Shown: positions 1 through 10,307, numbered from the stretch's first letter. The stretch is 64,000 nucleotides of DNA from Psychrobacter glacincola (GCF_904846075.1 NZ_CAJGZH010000003.1:496001-560000); one strand, 5' to 3'. Made by a program: numbers and translations. The notes: a model not told the origin generated them from the sequence alone.

Positions 1-150
1 ACGCCTTTTTCACGGGCTTGTTCGCGCAGCTTAGTAAGCTTTGCAACACCAATACCATGATATTCGGCAGCTACTGCTGAGTAAGCATTAGCAGCAACTT
101 CAGACACTTCAGCCACAACTTGTTGTTTTTGCTCTAGCGTTAATGCCATA
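1..150 (-). CDS. rplJ: 50S ribosomal protein L10, N-terminal part (gene cut by window edge)
   Basis: The first 50 codons read [20 protein letters not shown] and onward, the usual start of bacterial L10, which anchors the L7/L12 stalk to the 50S subunit. The ATG at 150-148 is preceded by AGGAG at ideal spacing. The rest of the gene, and presumably rplL, lie beyond position 1. It follows rplK-rplA in the same direction, as in the standard rplKAJL arrangement, but a 445-base leader separates it from rplA. The N-terminal sequence is recognised with good confidence; nothing can be said of the C-terminal half. Confidence 0.9.
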
Positions 151-299
151 AGTTGACTCCTTTAATCTTATCAATCAGCTGAATATTTAATCATTTAAAC
201 CTAAGCTTTTAAACATTGGCATTCAATAATTAAACGAATCGCTTAGACTGACTTGATACGACACGTTATCAGCATATTTATTCATAATAAATTTACTCA

Positions 300-470
300 T
301 AACGACTGATTACGGCACCGTTATCAGAATGACATCAAGTGATAGATTGAACTATCGGCTCTTATCAACAACTGGGTGGGTCACCGTCTGCGTAGGACAA
401 CTAAGATTTTCATCTTTCGTCGATTAACAAAAGCAGCTCGTTGTTATTACTAATGATCCGAAAACAATTA
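300..470 (-). promoter_or_regulatory. Probable L10 leader (autoregulatory rplJ mRNA structure)
   Basis: Between rplA and rplJ, the minus strand at about 365-400 reads CCTACGCAGACGGTGACCC, which resembles the conserved core of the gammaproteobacterial L10 leader bound by the L10-L7/L12 complex. The rest of the 445-base gap is AT-rich. A second hairpin, AGCGTAGC-aaac-GCTATGCT, lies at 510-529 on the same strand. Exact limits are a guess; the position directly before rplJ supports the assignment. Confidence 0.6.
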
Positions 471-595
471 ATAAAAACGTAAAACTGCTTTCTACCTACG
501 GTCTTAGACAGCATAGCGTTTGCTACGCTGACCTAATTCTTTAAAATATTTTTGCAGCCTTTATTTAAAATCGTCAAATAAAGGCACATATCTAA

Positions 596-1297
596 TTATT
601 TTGCTGTGCGATATGGAACTGGATCAATACTTAGACCAGGACCCATCGTGCTAGACAAGGTAATTTTCTTAATGAAAGTACCTTTAGAAGTAGCAGGCTT
701 AGCACGTCTTAAATCTGCAATCAGTGCTTCAGCATTCTGGATTACTTGCTCAGCAGTAAAACCAACTTGACCGATAGTCGTGTGGATGATACCTGCTTTG
801 TCTACACGATACTGTGCTTGACCGGCTTTAGCGTTAGTAACCGCTTCAGCAACGTTAGGCGTAACCGTACCGACTTTAGGGTTAGGCATTAGACCACGTG
901 GACCTAGGATAGTACCTAGTTGACCAACAACACGCATTGCATCAGGAGCAGCAATAACGATATCAAAGTCCATGTTACCAGCTTTGATTGATTCTGCTAG
1001 GTCTTCAAAACCAACGATATCTGCACCAGCTTCTTTGGCGGCTTCAGCAGCAGCACCTTGAGCAAATACAGCAACGCGTTTGGTTTTACCAGTACCAGCA
1101 GGTAGGTTGGTAGCGCCACGAACCACTTGATCAGATTTACGTGGGTCAACACCCAAGTTAATCGCAATATCAATTGACTCTTTGAATTTAAGAGGTGGTA
1201 AATCGTTTAGGATTTGAACCGCTTCTTCAACTGTATACTGCTTTTCATGTACGATACGGCTTTGAATTTCTTTTTGACGTTTGGTTAGCTTGCTCAT
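596..1297 (-). CDS. rplA: 50S ribosomal protein L1
   Basis: The 233-residue product matches the full length of bacterial L1, the 23S rRNA-binding protein of the mobile L1 stalk and translational repressor of its own operon. Recognisable segments are [15 protein letters not shown] at the start, [19 protein letters not shown] in domain II and [19 protein letters not shown] at the C-terminus. The ATG follows the rplK stop codon with no gap, and the Shine-Dalgarno GGAGG lies inside the end of rplK, which implies translational coupling. Product and start are well supported. Confidence 0.97.
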   Translation of the reverse strand: MSKLTKRQKEIQSRIVHEKQYTVEEAVQILNDLPPLKFKESIDIAINLGVDPRKSDQVVRGATNLPAGTGKTKRVAVFAQGAAAEAAKEAGADIVGFEDLAESIKAGNMDFDIVIAAPDAMRVVGQLGTILGPRGLMPNPKVGTVTPNVAEAVTNAKAGQAQYRVDKAGIIHTTIGQVGFTAEQVIQNAEALIADLRRAKPATSKGTFIKKITLSSTMGPGLSIDPVPYRTAK

Positions 1298-1729
1298 TTA
1301 CACACCCTCCACGGTAATACCCATTGAACGTGCAGTACCAGCGATGGTACGAACAGCAGCATCAAGATCAGCAGCAGTTAAATCTGCATCTTTGGTCTTA
1401 ACGATGTCTTCTAGTTGTGCACGGTCAACTTTACCGACTTTAGCGGTATTTGGTGTACCAGAACCTTTAGCGATACCAGCAGCCTTACGTAGTAAGTATG
1501 CAGCTGGTGGTGACTTCATGATGAAAGTAAAAGACTTATCGCTATATACAGTGATCTCAGTAGGAATCGGTAGACCCGGCTCTTGGTTTGAGGTCGCAGC
1601 GTTAAATTCTTTACAGAACGCCATGATGTTCACGCCTTTTTGACCCAATGCTGGACCAATCGGTGGTGAAGGATTTGCTTTGCCTGCAGGGACTTGTAGT
1701 TTGATGTAACCATCAATCTTCTTAGCCAT
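1298..1729 (-). CDS. rplK: 50S ribosomal protein L11
   Basis: The 143-residue protein begins [20 protein letters not shown] and contains [19 protein letters not shown], the conserved N-terminal domain of L11 that binds the GTPase-associated region of 23S rRNA and is needed for stringent-response activation. The C-terminal RNA-binding domain ends in [17 protein letters not shown], the expected terminus. AGGAG precedes the ATG. It lies between nusG and rplA in the conserved secE-nusG-rplK-rplA order. Confidence 0.97.
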   Translation of the reverse strand: MAKKIDGYIKLQVPAGKANPSPPIGPALGQKGVNIMAFCKEFNAATSNQEPGLPIPTEITVYSDKSFTFIMKSPPAAYLLRKAAGIAKGSGTPNTAKVGKVDRAQLEDIVKTKDADLTAADLDAAVRTIAGTARSMGITVEGV

Positions 1730-1820
1730 GATTTTCTCCTAAATGGGTAATAGCGCCAAATCAATGTGGTATAAACCTTATTGACTAACAGCTCCCCGGT
1801 TGATGAACTTTTTTGCTGAC

Positions 1821-2351
1821 TTAGTCTAGCTTTTCAACTTTACTAAATTCAAGCTCGACCTGAGTCGGTCGATTAAATACGTTTACCGTTAAATGTAGTT
1901 TAGACTTCTCGTAATCCACCTTTTCTACCAACCCTTTAAAGTCAGTAAATGGACCATCGATAACCAACAGCTCTTCGCCCGGCTCAAATAGAGTCTTAGG
2001 ACGTGGGTCAGTTTCAGTTTGATTCAAACGGTTTAAAATACGATCCGCTTCTACTTGCGTAATTGGCGCTGGTGTTTCAGGTGTGCCACCGATGAAACCC
2101 ATAATACGTGGGCACTCTTTAACGATGTGCCAAGTATTGTCGTTCATTTCCATCTGGATCAATACATAACCCGGAAAGAACTTACGCTCACTCTTACGCT
2201 TTTTGCCGTCTTTCATTTCGACGACTTCTTCAGTAGGAACCAATACGTCACCGAATGATTCAGCAAAGTCACTACGATTAATACGATCAGTTAATGAACG
2301 CTGTACTTGCTTTTCATATCCTGAAAACGCTTGGACAATATACCAACGCAT
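1821..2351 (-). CDS. nusG: Transcription termination/antitermination protein NusG
   Basis: NusG binds RNA polymerase, modulates pausing and Rho termination, and couples transcription to translation through S10. The start at [16 protein letters not shown] is chosen over an in-frame ATG 15 codons upstream because AGGAG lies six bases before it and NusG proteins normally begin at this motif. The 176 residues contain the NGN domain ([12 protein letters not shown] near residue 75) and a C-terminal KOW domain ([17 protein letters not shown]). It sits between secE and rplK as in most bacteria. Confidence 0.96.
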   Translation of the reverse strand: MRWYIVQAFSGYEKQVQRSLTDRINRSDFAESFGDVLVPTEEVVEMKDGKKRKSERKFFPGYVLIQMEMNDNTWHIVKECPRIMGFIGGTPETPAPITQVEADRILNRLNQTETDPRPKTLFEPGEELLVIDGPFTDFKGLVEKVDYEKSKLHLTVNVFNRPTQVELEFSKVEKLD

Positions 2352-2408
2352 ATCACGCTCCTGATCATTATAAGTAAATTTTGGGGTAAGACTCACTAAT
2401 ACGTGCGA

Positions 2409-2897
2409 CTAACCAATAAAGATGCCAACGAACCAATTGAAAAAGTTATCTAATAACCAAACCAGAAAACCAACAATGGCAATCATGACAATGACCTGCC
2501 AGGTATATTGAAACGTTTCATCCTTACCTGGCCATGTCACTCGGCGCAATTCAATAGCAGCGTCTTTCAATAATATTTTAAAAGCGCGGCCTTGATGCGT
2601 TAATGCCAAGCATACTAAGGCGAATACAATAAGGGCAACGATAATACCAATACGTACCCAGACATCATTGGCAGGTTGCCAATAGCCAGGTAAATACTGA
2701 TTAACTAACGTCGCCCCGATTAATACTGCTGCGGCAAGTAGCCACAGTACCACATCTTTTATTGAGCCTGTTTTAGCCACTTCTACAGCAGTTGTTTGAT
2801 TGCCCGCTGAGATGTGCTTACCTTTAGACAGCATTCCACCAGCACCCGCCTTGGCATCAGATAACTTAGTCTCGAGGTTATCTTGATCATTGCTCAT
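2409..2897 (-). CDS. secE: Preprotein translocase subunit SecE
   Basis: SecE is the essential clamp subunit of the SecYEG inner-membrane translocon. The 162-residue product has a hydrophilic N-terminal stretch, then three hydrophobic segments (about residues 49-69, 80-101 and 130-160), as in the longer gammaproteobacterial form. The conserved amphipathic and third-helix signature appears as AAIELRRVTWPGKDETFQYT. It lies directly upstream of nusG and downstream of tRNA-Trp. The Shine-Dalgarno before the ATG is weak. Confidence 0.94.
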   Translation of the reverse strand: MSNDQDNLETKLSDAKAGAGGMLSKGKHISAGNQTTAVEVAKTGSIKDVVLWLLAAAVLIGATLVNQYLPGYWQPANDVWVRIGIIVALIVFALVCLALTHQGRAFKILLKDAAIELRRVTWPGKDETFQYTWQVIVMIAIVGFLVWLLDNFFNWFVGIFIG

Positions 2898-2948
2898 AAA
2901 GAACTCGCTTCGGAGATGGTGAGGTATAACAAAGATGTGATAAGAAGA

Positions 2949-3024
2949 TGGCAGGCGATGTAGGACTCGAACCTACAACCCTCGGTTTTGGAGACCGATG
3001 CTCTACCAATTGAGCCAATCGCCT
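2949..3024 (-). tRNA. tRNA-Trp (anticodon CCA)
   Basis: A 76-base cloverleaf on the minus strand. The acceptor arms AGGCGAT and ATCGCCT pair fully, the discriminator base is G, and the 3' CCA is encoded. The anticodon arm is TCGGT-CTCCAAA-ACCGA with anticodon CCA. The T arm carries GGTTCGAGTCC. A tRNA-Trp gene just before secE-nusG is a common gammaproteobacterial arrangement, and the two are probably co-transcribed. Confidence 0.97.
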
Positions 3025-3042
3025 ATGGGTGTAAAGGACAGC

Positions 3043-3070
3043 ATTATACAATATTTGATATAAAATGCAA
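3043..3070 (-). promoter_or_regulatory. Sigma70 promoter for tRNA-Trp-secE-nusG
   Basis: On the minus strand a perfect -10 TATAAT (3043-3048) lies 16 bases after TTGCAT (3065-3070), about 20 bases upstream of the mature tRNA end. The placement and the consensus -10 support a strong stable-RNA-type promoter. Confidence 0.7.
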
Positions 3071-3331
3071 GCCTTTAGCGGTAAAATTATTATTTTTACC
3101 TAGTTTTACTCTTATTTGAATGTGCTATTGAATCATCATTATTTTAACAAAATGAAGATACAAGCGACTAATAAGAAGCAGCGTTAATATAGCAAGCTCC
3201 GCTAAGAATTACAATAGATTGGAAAGTAAATTATAAACGTTATAGGTATAACTGGCTAATCATGTTGCTAAGACAACGAAAGGTTTGATCATACTACTGA
3301 AGAATAACCATATTTCCTGATCATTTGATCT

Positions 3332-3368
3332 AAAAAAAGCCACCCTTATAAACAAGGATGGCTTTTTT
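3332..3368 (-). terminator. Rho-independent terminator after tuf
   Basis: The arms AGCCATCCTT and AAGGGTGGCT pair across a short AT loop (one G-U) and are followed by a T run on the minus strand. It lies 38 bases beyond the tuf stop codon. An A run on the other side makes it potentially bidirectional. It separates tuf from the tRNA-Trp transcription unit. Confidence 0.9.
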
Positions 3369-3405
3369 ATGACTAACTTACAATCTCATTACTGAGACTG
3401 ATAGA

Positions 3406-4596
3406 TTAGTTTAGTACGTTAGCAACAACACCAGCGCCTACAGTACGGCCGCCTTCACGAATTGCGAAGCGAAGACCTTTGTCCATAGCGATTGGGTGGA
3501 TAAGCTCTACGCCCATCTCAACGTTATCACCAGGCATGACCATTTCAGTACCGTCTTGTAATTGGATTGCACCAGTTACGTCAGTAGTACGGAAGTAGAA
3601 CTGTGGACGATAGCCGTTTAGGAATGGCGTGTGACGACCACCCTCTTCTTTTGACAATACATAAACTTCAGCGTCAAACTTGGTGTGAGGCGTGATTGAA
3701 CCTGGCTTAGCTAGTACTTGGCCACGTTGTACGTCTTCACGCTTAGTACCACGTAGTAGTACGCCACAGTTTTCGCCTGCACGACCTTCGTCAAGCAGTT
3801 TACGGAACATCTCTACACCAGTACAGGTGGTTTTTTGAGTGTCACGGATACCGACGATTTCGATTTCGTCGCCTACGCGTACGATACCAGATTCAACACG
3901 ACCTGTTACAACAGTACCACGGCCTGAGATTGAGAATACGTCTTCGATTGGCATTAGGAATGCTTTATCAACGTCACGCTCTGGCTCTGGGATGTAGGTG
4001 TCAAGAACGTTAAGAAGTTCTACAACCGCTGGTTGGCCGTATTTTTCTTGTGAGCCTTTTAGGGCTTCAGTCGCTGAACCATGGATGATTGGGGTATCAT
4101 CACCTGGGAAGTCGTAGTCATTAAGAAGTTCACGAACTTCCATTTCTACGAGTTCTAGCAATTCTTCGTCATCAACAACATCACATTTGTTCATGAATAC
4201 GATGATGTACGGTACGCCAACCTGACGTGAAAGCAGGATGTGCTCACGGGTTTGTGGCATTGGGCCGTCAGTTGCTGATACGACTAGGATTGCGCCGTCC
4301 ATTTGAGCGGCACCGGTGATCATGTTTTTAACATAATCGGCGTGACCTGGGCAATCGACGTGAGCGTAGTGACGTGCTGGGGTGTCATATTCTACGTGTG
4401 AGGTGTTGATGGTGATGCCACGTGCTTTTTCTTCTGGTGCTGAGTCAATAGACGCGTAGTCTTTGGCTTCGCCACCAGAGGTGATTGCTGCTACCGTTGC
4501 GATGGCAGCTGTTAGGGTTGTTTTACCGTGGTCAACGTGTCCGATTGTACCGACGTTGACGTGTGGCTTTACGCGTTCAAACTTGGCCTTTGCCAT
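3406..4596 (-). CDS. tuf: Elongation factor Tu
   Basis: EF-Tu delivers aminoacyl-tRNA to the ribosomal A site. The start at [20 protein letters not shown] gives 396 residues, the family length; an upstream in-frame ATG nine codons earlier lacks support, while AGAGGAAA precedes the chosen one. The GTPase motifs are all present: GHVDHGKT (G1), [13 protein letters not shown] (G3), NKCD (G4) and a Ser-Ala-type G5. Domains II and III end in [14 protein letters not shown]. It lies downstream of fusA with its own promoter; other bacteria often carry a second copy, which cannot be judged here. Confidence 0.98.
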   Translation of the reverse strand: MAKAKFERVKPHVNVGTIGHVDHGKTTLTAAIATVAAITSGGEAKDYASIDSAPEEKARGITINTSHVEYDTPARHYAHVDCPGHADYVKNMITGAAQMDGAILVVSATDGPMPQTREHILLSRQVGVPYIIVFMNKCDVVDDEELLELVEMEVRELLNDYDFPGDDTPIIHGSATEALKGSQEKYGQPAVVELLNVLDTYIPEPERDVDKAFLMPIEDVFSISGRGTVVTGRVESGIVRVGDEIEIVGIRDTQKTTCTGVEMFRKLLDEGRAGENCGVLLRGTKREDVQRGQVLAKPGSITPHTKFDAEVYVLSKEEGGRHTPFLNGYRPQFYFRTTDVTGAIQLQDGTEMVMPGDNVEMGVELIHPIAMDKGLRFAIREGGRTVGAGVVANVLN

Positions 4597-4711
4597 GGGT
4601 ATTTCCTCTTTTTTTGGGGTCAAATGCTAAGCTCGTATAAATACGATAACAAAGACGATCTTGACCACATTAAGATAATTGTTAAAAGGGTACACATACT
4701 AATGTGCAGAT

Positions 4712-4739
4712 ATTATAAGAAAATCACCGCCAATAACAA
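4712..4739 (-). promoter_or_regulatory. Sigma70 promoter for tuf
   Basis: The minus strand carries TTGTTA (4734-4739), a 16-base spacer and a perfect TATAAT (4712-4717), about 115 bases before the tuf ATG in the fusA-tuf gap. It would let tuf be transcribed independently of the str operon. Confidence 0.6.
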
Positions 4740-4820
4740 GTCTTTTAACCAATTATTGGCGTATTCTTCTATGACAACATAGAGATAATAGCTACATTGT
4801 CATATTTAATAGACGATTAC

Positions 4821-6946
4821 TTACTCGTCATCATCTTTATTGTTGAATTTAGAGATGATGTCAGCAGCAACTGATTTTGGAATCTCAGCGTACTTTTGGA
4901 ATTCCATTGAATAAGTAGCACGGCCTTGTGACATTGAGCGCATTTGTGTGGCATAACCAAACATTTCTGCTAATGGCACTTCAGCACGGATCTGCTTAGT
5001 ACCGCCAGGTAGGTCTTCCATACCCTGTACCAAACCACGACGACGGTTAAGATCGCCCATGATATCGCCCATATAATCTTCAGGCGTTTCAACTTCAACT
5101 TTCATGATTGGCTCAAGTAGCGCTGGATCTGCTGCCATGAAGCCTTTTCTGAATGCCATAGAACCAGCCATCTTAAATGATAGCTCATCCGAGTCGACGT
5201 CATGGTAAGAACCGTCATACAAGGTCGCTTTTACGCCAACCACTGGATAACCAGCAAGTACGCCATTTTTCATGCGTTCTCGGATACCTTTATCAACAGC
5301 ACCATGGAATTCTTTCGGTACAGTACCACCAACAACTTCTTCAGCGAATTCATATTCAGTATCGCCCGCTGGATCAAGTGGCTCAAGACGTAACCAAACG
5401 TGACCGAATTTACCACGACCACCAGTCTGACGTACGAATTTGCCTTCTTGCTCAACCGTGTTACGAATCGTTTCACGATAAGCAACCTGCGGCGCACCGA
5501 TGTTCGCTTCAACGTTAAACTCACGCTTCATACGATCAACAAGAATCTCTAAATGCAGCTCACCCATACCACTGATGATTGTCTGACCAGACTCTTCGTC
5601 AGTATGTACACGGAACGATGGATCTTCTTTCGCCAAACGACCCAAAGCGATAGACATTCTTTCTTGGTCAGCTTTGGTCTTAGGTTCAACCGCTAGGCTG
5701 ATAACTGGATCTGGGAATTCCATGCGCTCAAGCGTGATAACATTTTGCTCATCACATAGCGTATCACCAGTCGTTACATCTTTCATGCCGACCAATGCAG
5801 CGATATCACCAGTACGGATTTCTTGCAACTCTTCTTGAGAGTTAGCCATCATCTGTACGATACGACCAACGCGCTCACGCTTCATTTTAACTGGGTTATA
5901 AACACTGCTGCCTTGCGTTAAAACACCTGAATAAACACGAACGAAGGTTAAGTTACCAACGAATTTGTCATTCATGATTTTAAATGCTAAAGCTGAGAAT
6001 GGTGCTTCATCTGACGCTTCACGAGTGCCTTCAGTTTCATCTTTGTCATCAAGGATACCTTTAATAGCAGGTACATCCATTGGTGCTGGAAGATACTGAA
6101 TAACCGCATCCAACATCTTTTGTACACCTTTGTTTTTAAAGGCAGTACCACAAAGTAATGGAATGATTTGGTTATCAATAGTCAATTGACGAATAGCAAC
6201 GTTGATCTGCTCTACAGACAACTCGCCATTTTCTAGATACTCATTCATCAATTCTTCTGTTGCTTCAGCCGCATTTTCTACAAGAATCTCACGATACTCT
6301 TCTGCTTTTTCTTGTAATTCAGCTGGGATTTCGCGCTCTTCAAACTCCATACCTTGAGATGCTTCATCCCAATAAAGAGCTTTCATGGTAACTAGATCAA
6401 TAACGCCTTCGAAATCATCTTCTTTACCAATTGGAATAACCAATGGTACAGGATTACCGCCTAGACGAGTTTTGATCTGCTCAATAACACGATAAAAATC
6501 AGCGCCAACGCGATCCATTTTGTTTACAAATGCAAGACGTGGCACTTTATATTTATTTGCCTGACGCCATACGGTCTCAGACTGTGGCTGAACGCCGCCT
6601 ACTGCACAGTAAACCATGCAAGCGCCATCAAGTACACGCATAGAACGTTCAACTTCGATCGTGAAGTCAACGTGACCTGGGGTGTCAATAATGTTGATAC
6701 GATGTTCGTCAAACTGTTTTGCCATACCTGACCAAAAACAAGTTGTCGCTGCTGAGGTAATAGTAATACCGCGCTCTTGTTCTTGCTCCATCCAGTCCAT
6801 AGTGGCTGCGCCATCATGTACTTCACCAAGTTTGTGACTAACACCGGTATAAAATAAAACACGCTCAGTAGTGGTTGTCTTACCAGCATCGATGTGCGCT
6901 GAGATACCAATGTTGCGATAGCGTTTTAGGGAGTTTTACGAGCCAT
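4821..6946 (-). CDS. fusA: Elongation factor G, reading frame broken by one missing base near the start
   Basis: EF-G catalyses GTP-dependent ribosomal translocation. From 6800 leftward the frame is open for 659 residues from [16 protein letters not shown], with NKMDR (G4), the domain IV segment and a C-terminus typical of EF-G. The true start is the ATG at 6946-6944 (MARKTP). There the frame meets TAA at the seventh codon, while the expected [19 protein letters not shown] lies in the -1 frame. Adding one C to the CCC at 6931-6929 restores a continuous 708-residue EF-G. No start codon bypasses the break, and without it the P-loop AHIDAGKT is lost. Since EF-G is essential, a sequencing or assembly error is the likeliest cause. 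It lies third in rpsL-rpsG-fusA. Confidence 0.9.
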
Positions 6947-7139
6947 AGTGTTTTCCTAGGAAAAGTCGTGTATATAATAATGTATTGTGTCTCTACCTCA
7001 TACTCTATGACAAAGCGGTCAGCTTCATATTACTTACTGATTATTGAGCCTAATACGGACAAAAAAAGAGCAAATACTAAGAATAGTGCGGCATCAGATT
7101 TGGGATGCTCTCTTGTGACAAGCATACTTAATTAAGAGA

Positions 7140-7212
7140 GACATCTTGATAGATGTCCGCCATCTCGTTGTTGATAGTCAAAAACTACTTACAACAAGAT
7201 AAACGATGGCGG
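7140..7212 (-). repeat. Two hairpins in the rpsG-fusA spacer
   Basis: GACATC-ttgata-GATGTC at 7140-7157 is a perfect 6-bp stem. It is followed at 7157-7212 by a longer imperfect hairpin whose outer arms CCGCCATC and GATGGCGG pair exactly. Neither is followed by a T run on the minus strand, so they look like RNA structure or processing sites in the str mRNA rather than terminators. The rest of the 345-base gap (6947-7291) shows no gene. Confidence 0.5.
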
Positions 7213-7291
7213 CAATCAATAGAATAAATAACAATGTAAGATGAGCTGACTTCAGCCAGCTAATCTAAAGCTACTACTAATAGACAGTAGC

Positions 7292-7765
7292 TTAGAAGCG
7301 GTAATGAGAGAACGCTTTGTTAGCATCTGCCATGCGGTGAACTTCGTCACGCTTTTTCATAGCAGCACCTTTGCCATCAGCAGCATCATTCAATTCGCCA
7401 GCCAAACGCAAAGCCATTGATTTTTCAGAACGCTTAGCAGCAGCTTCAGCTAACCAACGCATAGCCAAGGCAGTACGACGGGAGGGGCGTACTTCCATTG
7501 GTACTTGGTAGGTTGCACCACCAACGCGGCGAGCTTTCACTTCTACCATTGGGCGTACATTTTCTAAAACTTCTTCGAAGAAAGATACTGGATCTTCGAT
7601 TTTACGTTTTTCGCTTACTGTTTCAAGTGCACCGTATACGATACGCTCAGCAGTAGATTTTTTACCATGACTCATTACATGGTTTATGAATTTTGCAACA
7701 GTTTGGCTACCAAACTTAGGATCCGGTAGGATCTCACGGGTAGCAACGACGCGACGTCTTGGCAT
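7292..7765 (-). CDS. rpsG: 30S ribosomal protein S7
   Basis: S7 nucleates assembly of the 30S head by binding the 3' major domain of 16S rRNA. The 157-residue product starts [20 protein letters not shown], preceded by AAAGGAT; an ATG 17 codons upstream gives an atypical extension and was rejected. Conserved stretches [16 protein letters not shown] and [13 protein letters not shown] are present. It is second in the leftward rpsL-rpsG-fusA order, about 200 bases from rpsL. Confidence 0.97.
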   Translation of the reverse strand: MPRRRVVATREILPDPKFGSQTVAKFINHVMSHGKKSTAERIVYGALETVSEKRKIEDPVSFFEEVLENVRPMVEVKARRVGGATYQVPMEVRPSRRTALAMRWLAEAAAKRSEKSMALRLAGELNDAADGKGAAMKKRDEVHRMADANKAFSHYRF

Positions 7766-7971
7766 AATAATAATCCTTTTCTTCAGGAGTGTCTGACATT
7801 CACAATCTCGCACCAATTAATATTGGATGGCGTTATATCGAGTTGTCAGTCAGCCTTACTGCACGGCGGTATGTTTTAACAGTGAATTACTAATTTAATA
7901 ATACTGTCAACACCAGACCCATGCACAGTTAATGTTTGGTATAAAAAAGATTAGCTAATAACGATTCGTTA

Positions 7972-8346
7972 TTAAACTTTAGGCTTCTTAGCACCATATT
8001 TAGAGCGACCTTGCTTACGGTCTTTAACGCCTGCGCAATCTAATGCACCACGAACGGTGTGATAACGTACACCTGGTAGATCTTTTACACGACCACCACG
8101 GATAAGAACAACACTGTGCTCTTGTAAGTTATGACCTTCGCCGCCGATGTAGCTTGATACTTCATAGCCTGAAGTCAAACGTACACGACATACTTTACGC
8201 ATTGCTGAGTTAGGTTTTTTAGGGGTAGTAGTATATACGCGAGTACATACACCACGACGTTGTGGGCACGCTTCCAACGCAGGAACTTTTGACTTTTCCT
8301 TGATGGTTTTGCGACCTTTACGAATCAATTGGTTAGTTGTTGCCAT
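7972..8346 (-). CDS. rpsL: 30S ribosomal protein S12
   Basis: S12 lies at the decoding centre and contributes to tRNA selection fidelity. The 124-residue protein begins [20 protein letters not shown]; the upstream in-frame ATG was rejected because the family start and a GGAGAAGGA Shine-Dalgarno fit here. The decoding loop [13 protein letters not shown] and the segment [18 protein letters not shown] carry lysines at the two positions where substitutions give streptomycin resistance, so the sequence is of the wild-type kind. It is the first gene of the str operon. Confidence 0.98.
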   Translation of the reverse strand: MATTNQLIRKGRKTIKEKSKVPALEACPQRRGVCTRVYTTTPKKPNSAMRKVCRVRLTSGYEVSSYIGGEGHNLQEHSVVLIRGGRVKDLPGVRYHTVRGALDCAGVKDRKQGRSKYGAKKPKV

Positions 8347-8449
8347 GAGGCATCCTTCTCCCGTTTGGTATAAAACAAAAAAATGGGGAAACGCACCATC
8401 CATCTGACTTTAATGACAGATTTTGGTACACCCATTTTTAGGACAGTGT

Positions 8450-8478
8450 ATTATAAAGAGTTGTTGCTGCTATTTCAA
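8450..8478 (-). promoter_or_regulatory. Sigma70 promoter of the str operon
   Basis: The minus strand shows TTGAAA (8473-8478), a 17-base spacer and TATAAT (8450-8455), about 100 bases before the rpsL ATG. Close to consensus in both boxes and in spacing. Confidence 0.8.
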
Positions 8479-8668
8479 CCACTTATGCGTGATTGCACTT
8501 TACAACATTTGATAGATATGCATTCACCCTACTACTATAACACTTTATCTATTTTTAGTTAAAAATCAGCTAAAAAGTAGATTGTCATACAGTATATCGA
8601 AAGTAGCATTACGAACGATTTAAATAGAATGTTTGACTATAAATAAATAGCAATTTATGAGTACTAAA

Positions 8669-8714
8669 TGGCGATATTATCTTGTTTTTCAAGAGAAAGA
8701 AGATAATATCGCCA
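8669..8714. repeat. Perfect 15-bp inverted repeat between rpsL and the EcsC-family gene
   Basis: TGGCGATATTATCTT (8669-8683) is exactly mirrored by AAGATAATATCGCCA (8700-8714), with a 16-base loop that holds a smaller CTTG/CAAG pairing. There is no T run on either side, so it is not a normal terminator. It lies in the 458-base spacer upstream of rpsL and downstream of the EcsC-family gene. The remainder of this spacer holds only the str promoter. Confidence 0.75.
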
Positions 8715-8804
8715 AAATTAGCAGTAGATATCCAGCTCATAATCCTTCTATGATATAAGCTGTCTTAAGAAAAGTAACACTTAAGTCTGATTGTTTAGAC
8801 GCTC

Positions 8805-9998
8805 TTATTTGCTTTTCTTGTTAGCCGTCTTGTTTGATTTGCTGTCAGAGGATTTGTTCTGACTGCCTTGCTTGTTATTATCGTCATTGTCGTCTTTCTG
8901 CGTTTCTTTCACGACCTTTTCATCAGCTTCTTGATGGTTATTTTTTTCTTCAGCAGTATCTTTCTTGCTATCGGTATCCTTGCTTGACTCTTTCTCAGCA
9001 TCTTGCTGCTTGTCATTGTCAGCTGTTTTGTTTACCTTAGCTTCATTACCGCTATCATCAGTGATTGCACGATTGGCAAGTTTGGCTTCTGGGGCAAAAG
9101 TCGCTTGAGCCACGCCAATCACTTCATCAATGAGCTGGCTGTTGTAGCGCATACCAACGATAACAGCGGTAACTGGTAAGAATTTGCGTATCCATGTTAA
9201 ATTGATTTTATCCAGGTCAATACCGACCTGACTGGCAATGCTGTCAACTTGTTCTGCATAAAAGTTGACATTTTTATCCTTTAGACCTAGGTTTTTTAGC
9301 TCATTGTGTAGACCACTGCTTTGGGCATTATCCAATAAACCTTTACCAATGCCAATACCTGCTAGCAATGCTTGTTTTTCTTGCATCTTGCTCAGATCAG
9401 CATTTGCTAGCAGCTCGTATGCCATTTTGACACCTTGCTTACCTGTGAGGGGTTTATTGTAGACAGCACCCAACTGATAGACGGTACGTAATGATACCAA
9501 TAAAAGCCATAGCGTATCAGCCAGTAAACCAGGAAGCCCAGCCAAACCTGTTAAGCCCCCTATCGTTGCCAATGCACGGTTTTGATTGGCGATATCAGTG
9601 GCTAATGCATAACGCTCTTCATCATCTAAGCTTGCGATATTGGCGAAACGATGCTCATTAGGTAAATCAATCTGACTCCAATTAGATGCAAGGTTTGCCA
9701 CTTGTGCAAAAGCGCCATCGACCGTCGACTGAAAAAAACTGTTTGGCACTACTTTTTTGGCATATTTACCATAGGTGGCAAAACGTGGCCCTAACAATTG
9801 CTGAGTGGCTTTTAACGTTTGCTCACGGAACAAATCCTGCTGATAGTCTTCATCGCCTAAGTTGACAGCTTTGTATTGACGCGGTTTTCCCGTCTTAGCA
9901 TTCATGCTATCAATCATAGCGCCCACGCGCTCTAGATTATTGCGAGTAAAAGAGCCAACGGTAGTGATACCTTTAGAGAGAGTGCTACGCTTCGCCAT
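8805..9998 (-). CDS. EcsC-family protein with charged C-terminal tail
   Basis: Residues of about 100-300 match the EcsC family, with the diagnostic run GLAGLPGLLADTLWLLLVSL followed by RTVYQLGAVYNKPLTG. EcsC proteins are widespread and uncharacterised; in Bacillus one is encoded next to an ABC transporter, but no transporter is adjacent here. The hydrophobic segment near residues 148-172 could insert in or lie on the membrane. From about residue 310 to 397 the chain becomes a low-complexity tail rich in Lys, Asp, Glu, Asn and Ser, probably disordered. It is monocistronic, facing leftward, and diverges from fabB. No function can be assigned. Confidence 0.8.
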   Translation of the reverse strand: MAKRSTLSKGITTVGSFTRNNLERVGAMIDSMNAKTGKPRQYKAVNLGDEDYQQDLFREQTLKATQQLLGPRFATYGKYAKKVVPNSFFQSTVDGAFAQVANLASNWSQIDLPNEHRFANIASLDDEERYALATDIANQNRALATIGGLTGLAGLPGLLADTLWLLLVSLRTVYQLGAVYNKPLTGKQGVKMAYELLANADLSKMQEKQALLAGIGIGKGLLDNAQSSGLHNELKNLGLKDKNVNFYAEQVDSIASQVGIDLDKINLTWIRKFLPVTAVIVGMRYNSQLIDEVIGVAQATFAPEAKLANRAITDDSGNEAKVNKTADNDKQQDAEKESSKDTDSKKDTAEEKNNHQEADEKVVKETQKDDNDDNNKQGSQNKSSDSKSNKTANKKSK

Positions 9999-10307
9999 CG
10001 TGATGTCCTTAATGTGATGAGTAATTTTGTTTTATTGTAAGCGATTTATAATAATAGATGTGCCATTCTAGTCAATCACTATAATCGATGTCAGTGCGAA
10101 CAATGTTATCGCAATCACAAATTTTGTATCCAAAAGTATCACTTGATGTATGATTGATACCATCATATAAGCTGTCTTCAAGCAAATAGTCTTTTTAGAT
10201 GGCTTTAGACAGCAAGCGCGATTTTGTCGTTATTTTGCACTTGTAGAAAGATTTTGGGCGCTCGATACGTTATCATGTGCCATAACTCACAGTACACTTG
10301 TACTTCT

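Noticed and set aside
6929..6946. Programmed -1 frameshift in fusA
   Set aside because: No X-XXY-YYZ heptamer or downstream stimulatory structure is visible, and EF-G is not known to use recoding. A missing base is simpler.
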